Source of the DNA: Pseudomonadota bacterium
Lineage (GTDB): Bacteria > Pseudomonadota > Gammaproteobacteria > Burkholderiales > Burkholderiaceae_B
DNA: 64,000 nt
Direction: 5' to 3'
Assembly: GCA_023439305.1 (NCBI GenBank)
Contig: JAEXOO010000035.1
Coordinates: 62,001-126,000, forward strand
The notes under the pieces were generated by a model. That model had not been told where the DNA came from, made no database searches, and was given only the letters and a program-made list of their open reading frames with translations. Each line of letters starts with the position of its first letter. Positions within the stretch are counted from its first letter, which is position 1. Positions 1-8,094 of the stretch are shown here, piece after piece. A program made the position numbers and the translations under genes.

Positions 1-522
1 GGCTTCCAGCACCGCCTTGATGGGAACGCCGGTAAATACCACGCAGCCTGCGGCGCCGACCGTCCATTGTGTGCCGCTGGGCTTTTCGGGGAAATAAGCC
101 CGGCCATTGCCCGAGCACTGCAGTACCATGGGCACGGCAACCAGGCCCAGGCGCTTCAGGTCGGCGACCGTCATATCCTTGGGTTCTTTCACGCCCTTGA
201 TCGACAGAACCCAGGCATCCGGGTCGGCTACGATTTTTTCCGAGGGCGGTGCGACGTTGTTGCGCACGAACAAGCGATCCAGCGGCGTGATCAGGCCGGA
301 GCCAAAGGCGCTGCGTTTGGTTTCAATGGTGTTGGCGCTATGCACGATCAGGCTGTCGGCATGCTTCCAGGATGCATAGGCCGGCAAGGCCTTGGCGTCC
401 GATTTCGCTTTTTCCTGGGCCAGAGCCTGGGACAGCGGGGTCAGACTGCCGGCCCCGGCCAGCGCCATCACGCCCCCGGTAGACAGGAGCATGCGCCGCC
501 GTGAGAGATTGCTGGGTTCCAT
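1..522 (-). CDS. Sulfite oxidase/dehydrogenase-family molybdopterin protein, N-terminal part, Tat-exported
   Basis: The reading frame starts at 522 behind a GGAGG-like ribosome site and runs off the left edge, leaving 174 residues. A twin-arginine signal is visible: SRRRML at residues 7-12, a hydrophobic stretch, and an ALA signal-peptidase site near residue 35. LQCSGNGR at 134-141 matches the conserved loop of the sulfite oxidase family, in which the Cys (here C136) ligates molybdenum. The protein is therefore probably a periplasmic molybdenum oxidoreductase loaded with cofactor in the cytoplasm. The C-terminal dimerisation domain and any cytochrome partner lie outside the window, so sulfite as substrate is a family-level guess. 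Confidence 0.8.
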   Translation of the reverse strand, partial: MEPSNLSRRRMLLSTGGVMALAGAGSLTPLSQALAQEKAKSDAKALPAYASWKHADSLIVHSANTIETKRSAFGSGLITPLDRLFVRNNVAPPSEKIVADPDAWVLSIKGVKEPKDMTVADLKRLGLVAVPMVLQCSGNGRAYFPEKPSGTQWTVGAAGCVVFTGVPIKAVLEA

Positions 523-790
523 TCTCGCCTCCATGTGTATATGTATCGACTTAATTTAGGCTTCGATTTTATGGAGACTATAGGCTTATAACTAGAACTT
601 ATAACCCTAATATATAACGGTCCAATCCGATTCTTTCGACGGCCTGATTTCGCTCGAAAATGGCATGAACACACCGTTTTTTTGGATCCATGCGTAGTCA
701 TACGCGGGTCAAAAAGCTGGATTCAGTCTGTTCCAACCCGGCTCCACCCCCCATGCTTAAGCGGATGTCACTGCCTGGACTCTCCACATC
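523..790. other. Non-coding stretch upstream of the molybdopterin gene
   Basis: No convincing coding region. Roughly 540-620 is clearly richer in A/T than the neighbouring genes and probably holds the promoter of the minus-strand molybdopterin gene. I could not settle on a specific -35/-10 pair. Short frames here lack ribosome sites and recognisable similarity. Confidence 0.5.
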
Positions 791-1208
791 ATGTCTTTGC
801 TTGATGCCTGCTATCGCGCCCTCTTCAATCATCGGCTTCTGTTACACGGACGGACTCATGGCCTTGCCGGCCTATTCATCCTGATCTGCCGAATTCAGCA
901 CAACCAAGGGCTAGAGCATCTGAACAAACTAATGCAGACTGTTCTGGAACAACACCTGGTTCAGAGCCTTCTGCGAGACTTGGACGCATCAATGGGAAGC
1001 CAACGGTTTCCAAAAGGGAAGCCTGAAAGCTCAACAAACGACTTTGCTGCGATTGCTGCATCACAAATTCGGCAAACTACCCAAATCCCGCCGCCAGCAG
1101 CTCATGCAAGCTGGCTCACGCCAATTAAGCTTTTGGAGCTTGCGCGTGCTTGACTCTCTGACCTTAGACGATGTCTTTGCTGCAGCGCCGGGCACGCAGT
1201 CTGACTAG
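791..1208 (+). pseudogene. Decayed Rpn-family (PD-(D/E)XK transposase-like nuclease) C-terminal remnant with DUF4351
   Basis: In the frame ending with the stop at 1206-1208, residues translated from about 1023 read QTTLLRLLHHKFGKLP and then WSLRVLDSLTLDDVF. This is the pattern of DUF4351, the C-terminal domain of many Rpn proteins. Just upstream, WTHQWEANGFQKG resembles the charged linker that usually precedes it. That frame is closed by a TAA at 930-932. In a different frame, 791-960 gives GLAGLFILICRIQHNQGLEH, which resembles the middle helical part of Rpn proteins, so at least one frameshift is needed to join them. No N-terminal nuclease domain is present. I infer a degraded, truncated gene. 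Confidence 0.6.
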
Positions 1209-1302
1209 TGTCGCTACCCAGCGTAAACGCACCTGAAATATCTGCGCTCAAGCTGCAAACCGCCTGTATCCAAAACCGCTTTGCTTGATTGCGCAAATTA
1301 TA

Positions 1303-1333
1303 AAAAAGCCCCCTGTAAAAACAGAGGGCTTTA
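1303..1333 (-). terminator. Rho-independent terminator of uvrD
   Basis: On the minus strand the stem AAGCCCTCTGT / ACAGGGGGCTT (one mismatch) is followed by a run of T. It lies 27 bases after the uvrD stop. Confidence 0.85.
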
Positions 1334-1359
1334 GACCGACGATGCCGATAGCGGCAAGA

Positions 1360-3654
1360 TCAGGTCACGCTATCAAGCTTGGCGATCGCCAGAGCCAAGG
1401 TCTTGCTGCCTACTTCACGGAAATGGATCTGCGCCTGAGCGTCGTCGCCACGGCCCGTCAGGCTGACGATGGTGCCTTCACCGAAACGCGCATGGCGCAC
1501 GCCTTGCCCGACTCGGAACGACTGGCCGTTGACCTCCAGCACGCTGGTCTGACTGCGCCCGCCATAGGGTGTCGCGCTGCTGCCCGACCCCGAGGCCTTC
1601 CAGCTCTGGCCGCGCCGGAATGCACCACCAAACGAAGGCTGCGCATCCTGTTGCACCGGAGCGCTGGCATATCGTGCCGACAGCCACTTGATATGATCGT
1701 CGGGCAGTTCATCCAGAAAGCGCGAGCGTAAGGCATAGCGTGTCTGGCCGTGCAGCATGCGGCTTTGCGCCAGGGTGATGTACAGGCGCTGACGCGCCCG
1801 TGTGATGGCCACATACATCAGACGGCGCTCTTCTTCCAGGCCACCTGGATCGAACATGCTGTTCTCGTGGGGGAACAGACCTTCTTCCAGACCTGTGATG
1901 AACACCGCATCGAACTCCAGACCTTTGGCGGCATGGATGGTCATGAGCTGAATCGCATCCTGGCCCGCCTGAGCCTGGTTGTCGCCCGCTTCCAGTGACG
2001 CATGGGTCAGGAAGGCGCCTAAGGGCGACATGGGCGCCAAGGCGACAGGAGCCCCTTCCGGCGCTTGGGCCTGTTCGCCTTGCGATGCGTCCGGCACCCG
2101 ACCCGCCGGCACGTCGGAGAAGCCTTCCTCGCCCACGAAGACCGTGGCGGCGTTGACCAGTTCCTGCAGGTTCTCCAGGCGCTCGGCCCCTTCCTTGTCG
2201 GCCTGATAATGAGCCAGCAAGGTGCTTTCGTGCACGACGTGCTCGATCAGCTCGGGCAAGGACAACACCTGCGCCTGGTGCGCCATGCCCTGGATCAAGG
2301 CGGCAAAGCGGGCCATACCGGCCGCTGCGCGTCCTTGCAGATAGGGCACAGCCCGCAGCAGGCTGGTGCCGCGCTCACGGGCGACATCGGCCAGTTGCTC
2401 GACCGACCGGGCGCCTATGCCGCGGGTAGGGAAATTGACCACTCGCAGAAAAGCGGTGTCGTCGTCCGCATTGTCCATCAAGCGCAAGTAGGCCAGCACG
2501 TGCTTGACTTCCTGACGCTCAAAAAAACGTTGGCCACCGTAGACCTTGTACGGCAAGCCCTGCGAAAAAAGACGGTGCTCGATAACACGCGATTGCGCAT
2601 TGCTACGATACAGAATGGCGATCTCACGCCGTGGCTTGCCTTCGGCGATCAGGGCGCGGATTTCGTCCACAATCCACTGGGCTTCCAGCGCATCCGAAGC
2701 TTGTTCGCTGATGCGGATCAGCTCGCCTTCGCCGCTGTCGGTCCACAGGTTCTTGCCCAGACGTCCCGTGTTGTGCTCGATCAAGGCATTGGCGGCATCC
2801 AGAATGTGGCCGCAGGAACGATAGTTCTGCTCCAGGCGTATGACGTTCCCGCGCGCGTAATCGCGCTCGAAATCCGCCATATTGCCGACATTGGCGCCAC
2901 GGAAAGCATAGATGGACTGATCGTCGTCGCCCACGGCAAACAGACTGGCCTGGTCGCCAGCCAACAGGCGCAGCCAGCGATACTGCAGTACGTTGGTATC
3001 CTGGAATTCGTCCACCAGGATATGTTTGAAGCGGCGCTGATAATGCTCCCGGATAGGCGCATTGCGCGACAACAGCTCGTAGGCGCGCAGCAACAGCTCA
3101 CCAAAATCCACCACGCCCTCGCGCTCGCACTGCTCTTGATAAAGCCGGTACAGGTCGATCAGGCGGCGACGATGCGGATCAAAGCCGTCCAGATCGCCAG
3201 GGCGCTGGCCGTCTTCCTTGCAGGCATTGATGAACTGCTGGATTTCCTTGGGAGGAAATTTTTCATCATCGATATTGTTGGCTTTGACCAGGCGCTTGAT
3301 GGACGCCAATTGGTCGGCGCTGTCCAGAATCTGGAACGTCTGTATCAGGCCCGCATCGCGGTAATGCATGCGCAGCAGGCGATTGCACAGGCCGTGGAAC
3401 GTGCCAACCCACATGCCGCGCGTATCGATGGGCAATAATGAAGTAAGCCGCGTCAGCATTTCGCGCGCGGCTTTATTGGTGAAGGTGACGGCAGCCAGGC
3501 CATACGGACTAACCTGCCCGGTCTGGATCAGCCAGGCCATTCGGGAGGTCAGTACGCTGGTCTTGCCGCTGCCCGCCCCGGCCAACACTAAAGCGTGTTG
3601 TCCGGAAGGCAGGGTGACGGCGGCATGCTGCTGTGGGTTGAGGCGATCCATCAT
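1360..3654 (-). CDS. uvrD: UvrD-type superfamily 1 DNA helicase (DNA helicase II)
   Basis: A 3'-5' DNA helicase acting in nucleotide excision repair and methyl-directed mismatch repair. The 764-residue length is normal for UvrD/PcrA/Rep. Visible motifs include the Q-motif at the N-terminus, Walker A AGAGSGKT (25-32), VTFTNKAA (56-63), DEFQDT (215-220), GDDDQSIYAFRGA (242-254), and near the C-terminal third TIHAAKGLEFD and VAITRARQRLY. The C-terminal tail carries the Tudor-like segment (GVRHARFGEGTI) typical of UvrD. The ATG overlaps the stop of the upstream desaturase as ATGA, so the two are probably translationally coupled. A second ATG follows immediately. PcrA or Rep naming is possible, but the tail favours UvrD. 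Confidence 0.93.
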   Translation of the reverse strand: MMDRLNPQQHAAVTLPSGQHALVLAGAGSGKTSVLTSRMAWLIQTGQVSPYGLAAVTFTNKAAREMLTRLTSLLPIDTRGMWVGTFHGLCNRLLRMHYRDAGLIQTFQILDSADQLASIKRLVKANNIDDEKFPPKEIQQFINACKEDGQRPGDLDGFDPHRRRLIDLYRLYQEQCEREGVVDFGELLLRAYELLSRNAPIREHYQRRFKHILVDEFQDTNVLQYRWLRLLAGDQASLFAVGDDDQSIYAFRGANVGNMADFERDYARGNVIRLEQNYRSCGHILDAANALIEHNTGRLGKNLWTDSGEGELIRISEQASDALEAQWIVDEIRALIAEGKPRREIAILYRSNAQSRVIEHRLFSQGLPYKVYGGQRFFERQEVKHVLAYLRLMDNADDDTAFLRVVNFPTRGIGARSVEQLADVARERGTSLLRAVPYLQGRAAAGMARFAALIQGMAHQAQVLSLPELIEHVVHESTLLAHYQADKEGAERLENLQELVNAATVFVGEEGFSDVPAGRVPDASQGEQAQAPEGAPVALAPMSPLGAFLTHASLEAGDNQAQAGQDAIQLMTIHAAKGLEFDAVFITGLEEGLFPHENSMFDPGGLEEERRLMYVAITRARQRLYITLAQSRMLHGQTRYALRSRFLDELPDDHIKWLSARYASAPVQQDAQPSFGGAFRRGQSWKASGSGSSATPYGGRSQTSVLEVNGQSFRVGQGVRHARFGEGTIVSLTGRGDDAQAQIHFREVGSKTLALAIAKLDSVT

Positions 3655-4874
3655 GCCGCGTAGCGGCGCAGACGCAGGGCGAACTGCTCAAGGCTGTCGA
3701 TGCCGCTTTGCTGGGCGCGTTGGCACCAGCCGCGCAGGTCGGCCAGCAATTGTTCGCTGGAGGAACTGGAGCTTTCCCAGATGCCGGCCAATTCGCGCTG
3801 CATGCGCACCAGGATGGATAGGCGGGAGTCCCCGGCAGCCACGGTTTCCAGTTCGGCGCGCTGTTCAGGCGCCAGGACGTCGTCGCCGCGACCGATCCAG
3901 TCCTTGCAGCTTTCCAGCAGCGACCACGAGCAATTGGGATTGTCGCGGTTGACCTGGGGCTTGAGGCGGGCCATTTCTTCAGATGCCGTCGTCTTGATGA
4001 TGTCGGCATAGCGGGCCAGGATTTCGTAGCGGTGCGTGATCACGCCTTGCAACGTGGCCAGACTGATGGAGTCCACCGACGAAGACGAGGCGGCAGGCTC
4101 CAGGCGCAGCTTGGGAGCAACCTTCTTGACTTTGGCCAGGCCCAGCGCCTTGAACACCGATATATAGCACCAGCCCAGATCGAATTCGTACCATTTGCTG
4201 GAGAACTTGGCCGAGGTGCCGTAGGCATGGTGGTTGTTGTGCAGTTCTTCGCCGCCGATGATGATCCCCCAAGGGAACACATTGGTGCTGGTGTCGGGGC
4301 TGGCAAAGTTGCGATAACCAAAAGCATGGCCCACGCCGTTGACCACGCCCGCCGCCCAGAAGGGGATCCAGGCCATCTGGATGGCCCAGACGGTCAGGCC
4401 CAGCAGGCCGAACAGGAACAGGTCAATACCCAGCATAATGGTGATGCCCAGCATGCTGTACTTGGTGTACACATTGCGCTCAATCCAGTCGTCGGGCGTG
4501 CCGTGACCAAAACGCTTGAGGGTTTCAGGATTGGTGGCTTCCTGGCGGTAGAGTTCGGCACCGCGAAAGAACACCTGGCCCAGGCCGAACACCACGGGCG
4601 AGTGAGGATCGCCTTCGCGTTCGCACTTGGCGTGGTGCTTGCGGTGGATGGCCACCCATTCCTTGGTGACCATGCCGGTGGTCATCCAGAGCCAGAAGCG
4701 AAAGAAGTGCATGAGGGCCGGATGCAGATCCAGCCCACGGTGCGCCTGACTGCGGTGCAGAAAGACGGTGACTGACACAATGGTGACATGTGTTATCACG
4801 AGAATGACGAGAGTGAGCTGCCACCAAGACAGTTGCAGCCAGCCATCGGCAAGAAAAGATAGAAACGATTGCAT
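3651..4874 (-). CDS. Membrane fatty acid (acyl-CoA/acyl-lipid) desaturase
   Basis: A di-iron integral-membrane desaturase, probably introducing a delta-9 double bond into acyl chains and so adjusting membrane fluidity. The three histidine boxes are all present: HRSQAHR (40-46), HRKHH (77-81) and HNNHH (212-216). Hydrophobic segments lie near 15-40, 50-70 and 140-195. The catalytic core ends around residue 260. About 140 further residues form a soluble tail rich in Ser, Arg and Leu that ends with WCQRAQQSGIDSLEQFALRL. The gene is first in a two-gene unit with uvrD (4-base overlap). It has its own upstream gap of 99 bases after the methyltransferase gene. Confidence 0.88.
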   Translation of the reverse strand: MQSFLSFLADGWLQLSWWQLTLVILVITHVTIVSVTVFLHRSQAHRGLDLHPALMHFFRFWLWMTTGMVTKEWVAIHRKHHAKCEREGDPHSPVVFGLGQVFFRGAELYRQEATNPETLKRFGHGTPDDWIERNVYTKYSMLGITIMLGIDLFLFGLLGLTVWAIQMAWIPFWAAGVVNGVGHAFGYRNFASPDTSTNVFPWGIIIGGEELHNNHHAYGTSAKFSSKWYEFDLGWCYISVFKALGLAKVKKVAPKLRLEPAASSSSVDSISLATLQGVITHRYEILARYADIIKTTASEEMARLKPQVNRDNPNCSWSLLESCKDWIGRGDDVLAPEQRAELETVAAGDSRLSILVRMQRELAGIWESSSSSSEQLLADLRGWCQRAQQSGIDSLEQFALRLRRYAA

Positions 4875-4973
4875 AGACCCTTTTAGACCTGATCTTTGTT
4901 AAGGGAAACCAGAAAAGTGTAGCCCACTTGACTGGTTAACAATAGCATTATTTAAGGCTGAACTTGCTTTAAA

Positions 4974-6392
4974 TCAAGCACTTTGCGCACTTCGTTCCAG
5001 TGCCGCCGCAAAGAAGCAGTCAGTCTGGTGGCGATCGGTGCGCAGGTTCAGGTAAGGCCCTTCGAGCGCCAGGGCCGGGCTCTTGTCCTTCAGGATTTCC
5101 CGGGCGTCCAGCAGACGAAACTCGGGATGGGTTTGCAGAAAGGCCTCGACCTGCTGCTCGTTTTCTTCAGGAAGAAAACTGCAGGTGGCATAGACCAGTC
5201 GTCCCCCGGGAGCCACACACGCGGCGGCCTGATCCAGGATCTGGGCCTGCATGCGGGTGTACTGCTGCAGGGCTTCGGGGTGTTGACGCCATTTAAGATC
5301 GGGATTTCGCCGTAAAGTTCCCAGACCGCTGCACGGCGCATCCACCAGCACGCGCTGCGCCTTGCCATGCAGGCGGCGCACGCGCTGGTCGCCGTCTTCC
5401 TGGATCACTACGGGCACCACATTGGACAGTCCGGCGCGCGCAAAGCGCGGCTTGGCCTTGTTCAGGCGCGTGGCCGATACGTCGAAGGCATACAGACGGC
5501 CCGTAGAACGCATCAAGGCGCCCAGGAGCAAGGTCTTGCCGCCGGCCCCGGCGCAGTAGTCGATGACCATCTCGCCGCGGCGAGGCTCCAGCAAGGCTGT
5601 CAGCAACTGACTGCCCTCTTCCTGGATTTCGAGCTCACCTTTTTCGTACTGTGGCCATACAGCCACAGATGGACGGCCTTCAATGCGAATGCCCCAGGGC
5701 GAAAATGGCATGGCGGTGGGCTTGAAACGCGCCATGGGGCCATTCTGCAACTGACGCAGCACCGTGTCGCGCTCGGCCTTCATGGGGTTGACGCGCAGAT
5801 CCAGCAGAGCCTGCTCGTTCATGGCCTCCATCAGCTTGTACGAATCGGGAATCTGCGTCAGGCGCTCTTCCAGCCATTCAGGCAGGCTCAGGCGCACGCC
5901 CACCGGCAAGCCGTTCACGTTCAGCGAGCGTATGTGCGTCAGCCATTGACGCTCTTCCTGCTGCAAGCCCAGCGCCAGCGCTTCCTGACCCACGGCCGCC
6001 GACAGACCCAGAATAGCCAGGCGCCGGGTCGAGGGGCCCACGCCGCTTTCGGCCCAGTTGCGGTACTGGCGCAGATGCCGCAGCACATCGAACACGGCTT
6101 CGCGGATCTCGGCGCGGTCACGCGAGCCCATCTTGGGGCGGGTGCGCGCCCAGCGTGTCAGGGCCAGATCGGCAGGATGCTTCCATTGCAACACTTCGCC
6201 CAGCGCGCTGGCCACTTGCTCGATGCGTCGCTGCGCCAGCGCGCCGGGGCTGGGCGGACCCGAGGGTTTGCCGCGCGCGGCGCCCTGGGGCCGGCCGCGG
6301 GAAGCGGAATCACCGCTGCGCGAGCTGGACGACGACGAACGCTTGCGATCGGCGCGATCACGCTCCGACCGGGAATGATGTTGTTCAGACAT
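4974..6392 (-). CDS. RsmB/NOP-family SAM-dependent RNA (cytosine-5) methyltransferase
   Basis: A class I methyltransferase of the NOL1/NOP2/Sun type, expected to form m5C in rRNA or tRNA. The SAM-binding region DYCAGAGGKT, the motif IV loop DAPCSGLGTLRRNPD and the motif VI catalytic region YATCSFLPEENEQ are all visible, so both Cys residues used by this family are present. Residues 1-50 are a low-complexity basic and Ser-rich extension (SSSSSSRSGD). A helical domain follows (about 55-170) before the catalytic domain. E. coli RsmB has a NusB-like N-terminus. Whether this is the true 16S C967 enzyme or a paralogue cannot be decided here, so no symbol is given. Confidence 0.88.
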   Translation of the reverse strand: MSEQHHSRSERDRADRKRSSSSSSRSGDSASRGRPQGAARGKPSGPPSPGALAQRRIEQVASALGEVLQWKHPADLALTRWARTRPKMGSRDRAEIREAVFDVLRHLRQYRNWAESGVGPSTRRLAILGLSAAVGQEALALGLQQEERQWLTHIRSLNVNGLPVGVRLSLPEWLEERLTQIPDSYKLMEAMNEQALLDLRVNPMKAERDTVLRQLQNGPMARFKPTAMPFSPWGIRIEGRPSVAVWPQYEKGELEIQEEGSQLLTALLEPRRGEMVIDYCAGAGGKTLLLGALMRSTGRLYAFDVSATRLNKAKPRFARAGLSNVVPVVIQEDGDQRVRRLHGKAQRVLVDAPCSGLGTLRRNPDLKWRQHPEALQQYTRMQAQILDQAAACVAPGGRLVYATCSFLPEENEQQVEAFLQTHPEFRLLDAREILKDKSPALALEGPYLNLRTDRHQTDCFFAAALERSAQSA

Positions 6393-6422
6393 GTATATTC
6401 AAAAATCCTATGGACCTGCCGC

Positions 6423-7079
6423 TCAGGCAGGAAAATAAAAGCCTCGATGCGCAATGCCCGCCACGTCGACGCGGCCATCGGGCTGCAATGCCACCCGGCC
6501 TTCGACCAGCCATTGCACGGCCTGGGTGTAGACCTGGTGTTCGGTCGCCAGAACGCGGTTCGCCAATGCTTGCGCGCTGTCGCCTTGCAGGACAGGCACG
6601 ATGCTCTGGGCCAGGATGGGGCCGTGATCGAGCACGGGCGTTACGAAATGCACCGAACAGCCATGAAACTGTACGCCGGCGTCAAGCGCCTGCTGATGCG
6701 TATTCAGGCCCGGAAAGCTGGGAAGCAGGGATGGGTGTATATTGACGAGCTTGCCTGCATAATGCTGGACAAAACCCGTGGTCAGAATGCGCATGAATCC
6801 TGCCAGTAGAACATAATCCGGCTGGTAGCGGTCGATCGCGTGCGCCAAAGCCTCGTCAAAGGCCTCGCGTGTTGCAAATTCGCGATGCGCAACGACCTGG
6901 GTAGCCAGGCCCTGGCGCTGCGCCCAGTCCAGCCCGGGCGCATCGGCCTTGTTCGAGATCACGGCCTGGATGCGGCCATTCAGGCCGGCCTGCTCAATAT
7001 GTTCGGCAATGGCCTGCAGGTTGGAACCCCGGCCTGAAATCAGCACAACCAGGCGACAAGGTTGGGTGGAATCGGTCAA
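6423..7079 (-). CDS. purN: Phosphoribosylglycinamide formyltransferase (GAR transformylase)
   Basis: Catalyses the third step of purine synthesis, transferring a formyl group from 10-formyl-tetrahydrofolate to GAR. The phosphate-binding loop LISGRGSNLQAI lies near the N-terminus. The folate/active-site stretch NIHPSLLPSFPGLNTHQQAL holds the catalytic Asn-His pair, and the later HFVTPVLDHGPI also fits. At 218 residues it is the usual size. The likely start codon is TTG at 7079-7077, preceded by CAGGAT. No ATG gives a better N-terminus. It is divergent from ribF with 49 bases between them. Confidence 0.95.
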   Translation of the reverse strand: MTDSTQPCRLVVLISGRGSNLQAIAEHIEQAGLNGRIQAVISNKADAPGLDWAQRQGLATQVVAHREFATREAFDEALAHAIDRYQPDYVLLAGFMRILTTGFVQHYAGKLVNIHPSLLPSFPGLNTHQQALDAGVQFHGCSVHFVTPVLDHGPILAQSIVPVLQGDSAQALANRVLATEHQVYTQAVQWLVEGRVALQPDGRVDVAGIAHRGFYFPA

Positions 7080-7128
7080 AATCCTGTTTCCCGAGAAATA
7101 ACGAATCCAAAATTGTAAACTCTCGCTT

Positions 7129-8094
7129 GTGAAATCTGCTCTAAAACTCTACCGCTCCTTGCCGCGCCGCGACAGCACAACGCGCAGCGCCGTCACCATC
7201 GGCAACTTCGACGGCGTGCACTTGGGCCACCAGGCCATCTTGAACCGGCTGACCGACGCCGCCCGACAACACGGGCTGAGTTCCTGTGTGATGACATTCA
7301 CGCCGCATCCGCGCGCCTTTTTCGCCCAGCGGGGTCAGCGCCCCGAGCTGATCCCGACGCAGATCAGCGGTCTGCGCGACAAAGTCGAAGCCCTGAGCCA
7401 ATGCGGCATCGAACAGGTCTACCTGGCGCGCTTCAATCAGGAAATGGCCGACATGTCGGCCTCGGCCTTCATCGACCATATTCTGGTGCGCGGCCTGAAC
7501 ACGGGCTGGCTGCTGGTCGGCGAAGACTTCCGCTATGGGCACAAGCGTGCCGGCGACATCGCCATGCTGCGTGAAGCCGGTCGCCTGCACGGCTTCCAGG
7601 TGGAAACGCTGCACGACGTGCCCGACGCGGACGGCCGGCGCATTTCCAGCTCCGAAGTGCGCACCGCCCTGGCCGTAGGTCAGCTGGACCGCGCCCGCGC
7701 CCTGCTGGGCAAGCCGTTTCACATCAGCGGCCATGTCATTCATGGACAGAAGCTGGGGCGCGATATCGGCTACCCCACCTTGAATATCCGCGTACCCGAA
7801 CACTGCGCGGCCCGCTCCGGCGTGTATGTGGTGCTGGCCCACGGCCTGGACGGACAGGCCTTGCCCGGCATCGCCTCGCTGGGCGTGCGCCCCACGGTAC
7901 AGGATCAGGGACGGTTGCTGCTGGAAGTGCATTTACTGGACCGCCGCCTGGATGCATACGGTAAACTGGCACGAATAGAATTTCTTGAATTTGTCAGGGA
8001 CGAGGAAAAATTCCCCGACCTCATCACAATGATCGCCGCCATCGATAACGATGCACAACGCGCTCGCGACTACTTCGCCTCAAATGGACTATAA
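7129..8094 (+). CDS. ribF: Bifunctional riboflavin kinase / FAD synthetase
   Basis: Converts riboflavin to FMN and FMN to FAD. The N-terminal adenylyltransferase domain shows GNFDGVHLGHQ and TFTPHPRAFF, then the ISSSEVR signature. The C-terminal flavokinase domain (from about 185) shows GRDIGYPTLN. It begins with GTG, consistent with the family N-terminus. It is the first gene of the conserved ribF-ileS-lspA block, and its last codons overlap the ileS start by 11 bases. Confidence 0.95.
   Translation: MKSALKLYRSLPRRDSTTRSAVTIGNFDGVHLGHQAILNRLTDAARQHGLSSCVMTFTPHPRAFFAQRGQRPELIPTQISGLRDKVEALSQCGIEQVYLARFNQEMADMSASAFIDHILVRGLNTGWLLVGEDFRYGHKRAGDIAMLREAGRLHGFQVETLHDVPDADGRRISSSEVRTALAVGQLDRARALLGKPFHISGHVIHGQKLGRDIGYPTLNIRVPEHCAARSGVYVVLAHGLDGQALPGIASLGVRPTVQDQGRLLLEVHLLDRRLDAYGKLARIEFLEFVRDEEKFPDLITMIAAIDNDAQRARDYFASNGL

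Noticed and set aside
690..884. Small open frame (64 codons) upstream of the Rpn remnant
   Set aside because: It overlaps the remnant in another frame, has no ribosome site and no similarity.
2065..3438. Open frame of 457 codons opposite uvrD
   Set aside because: Antisense to an intact helicase gene with all motifs, and no recognisable similarity.
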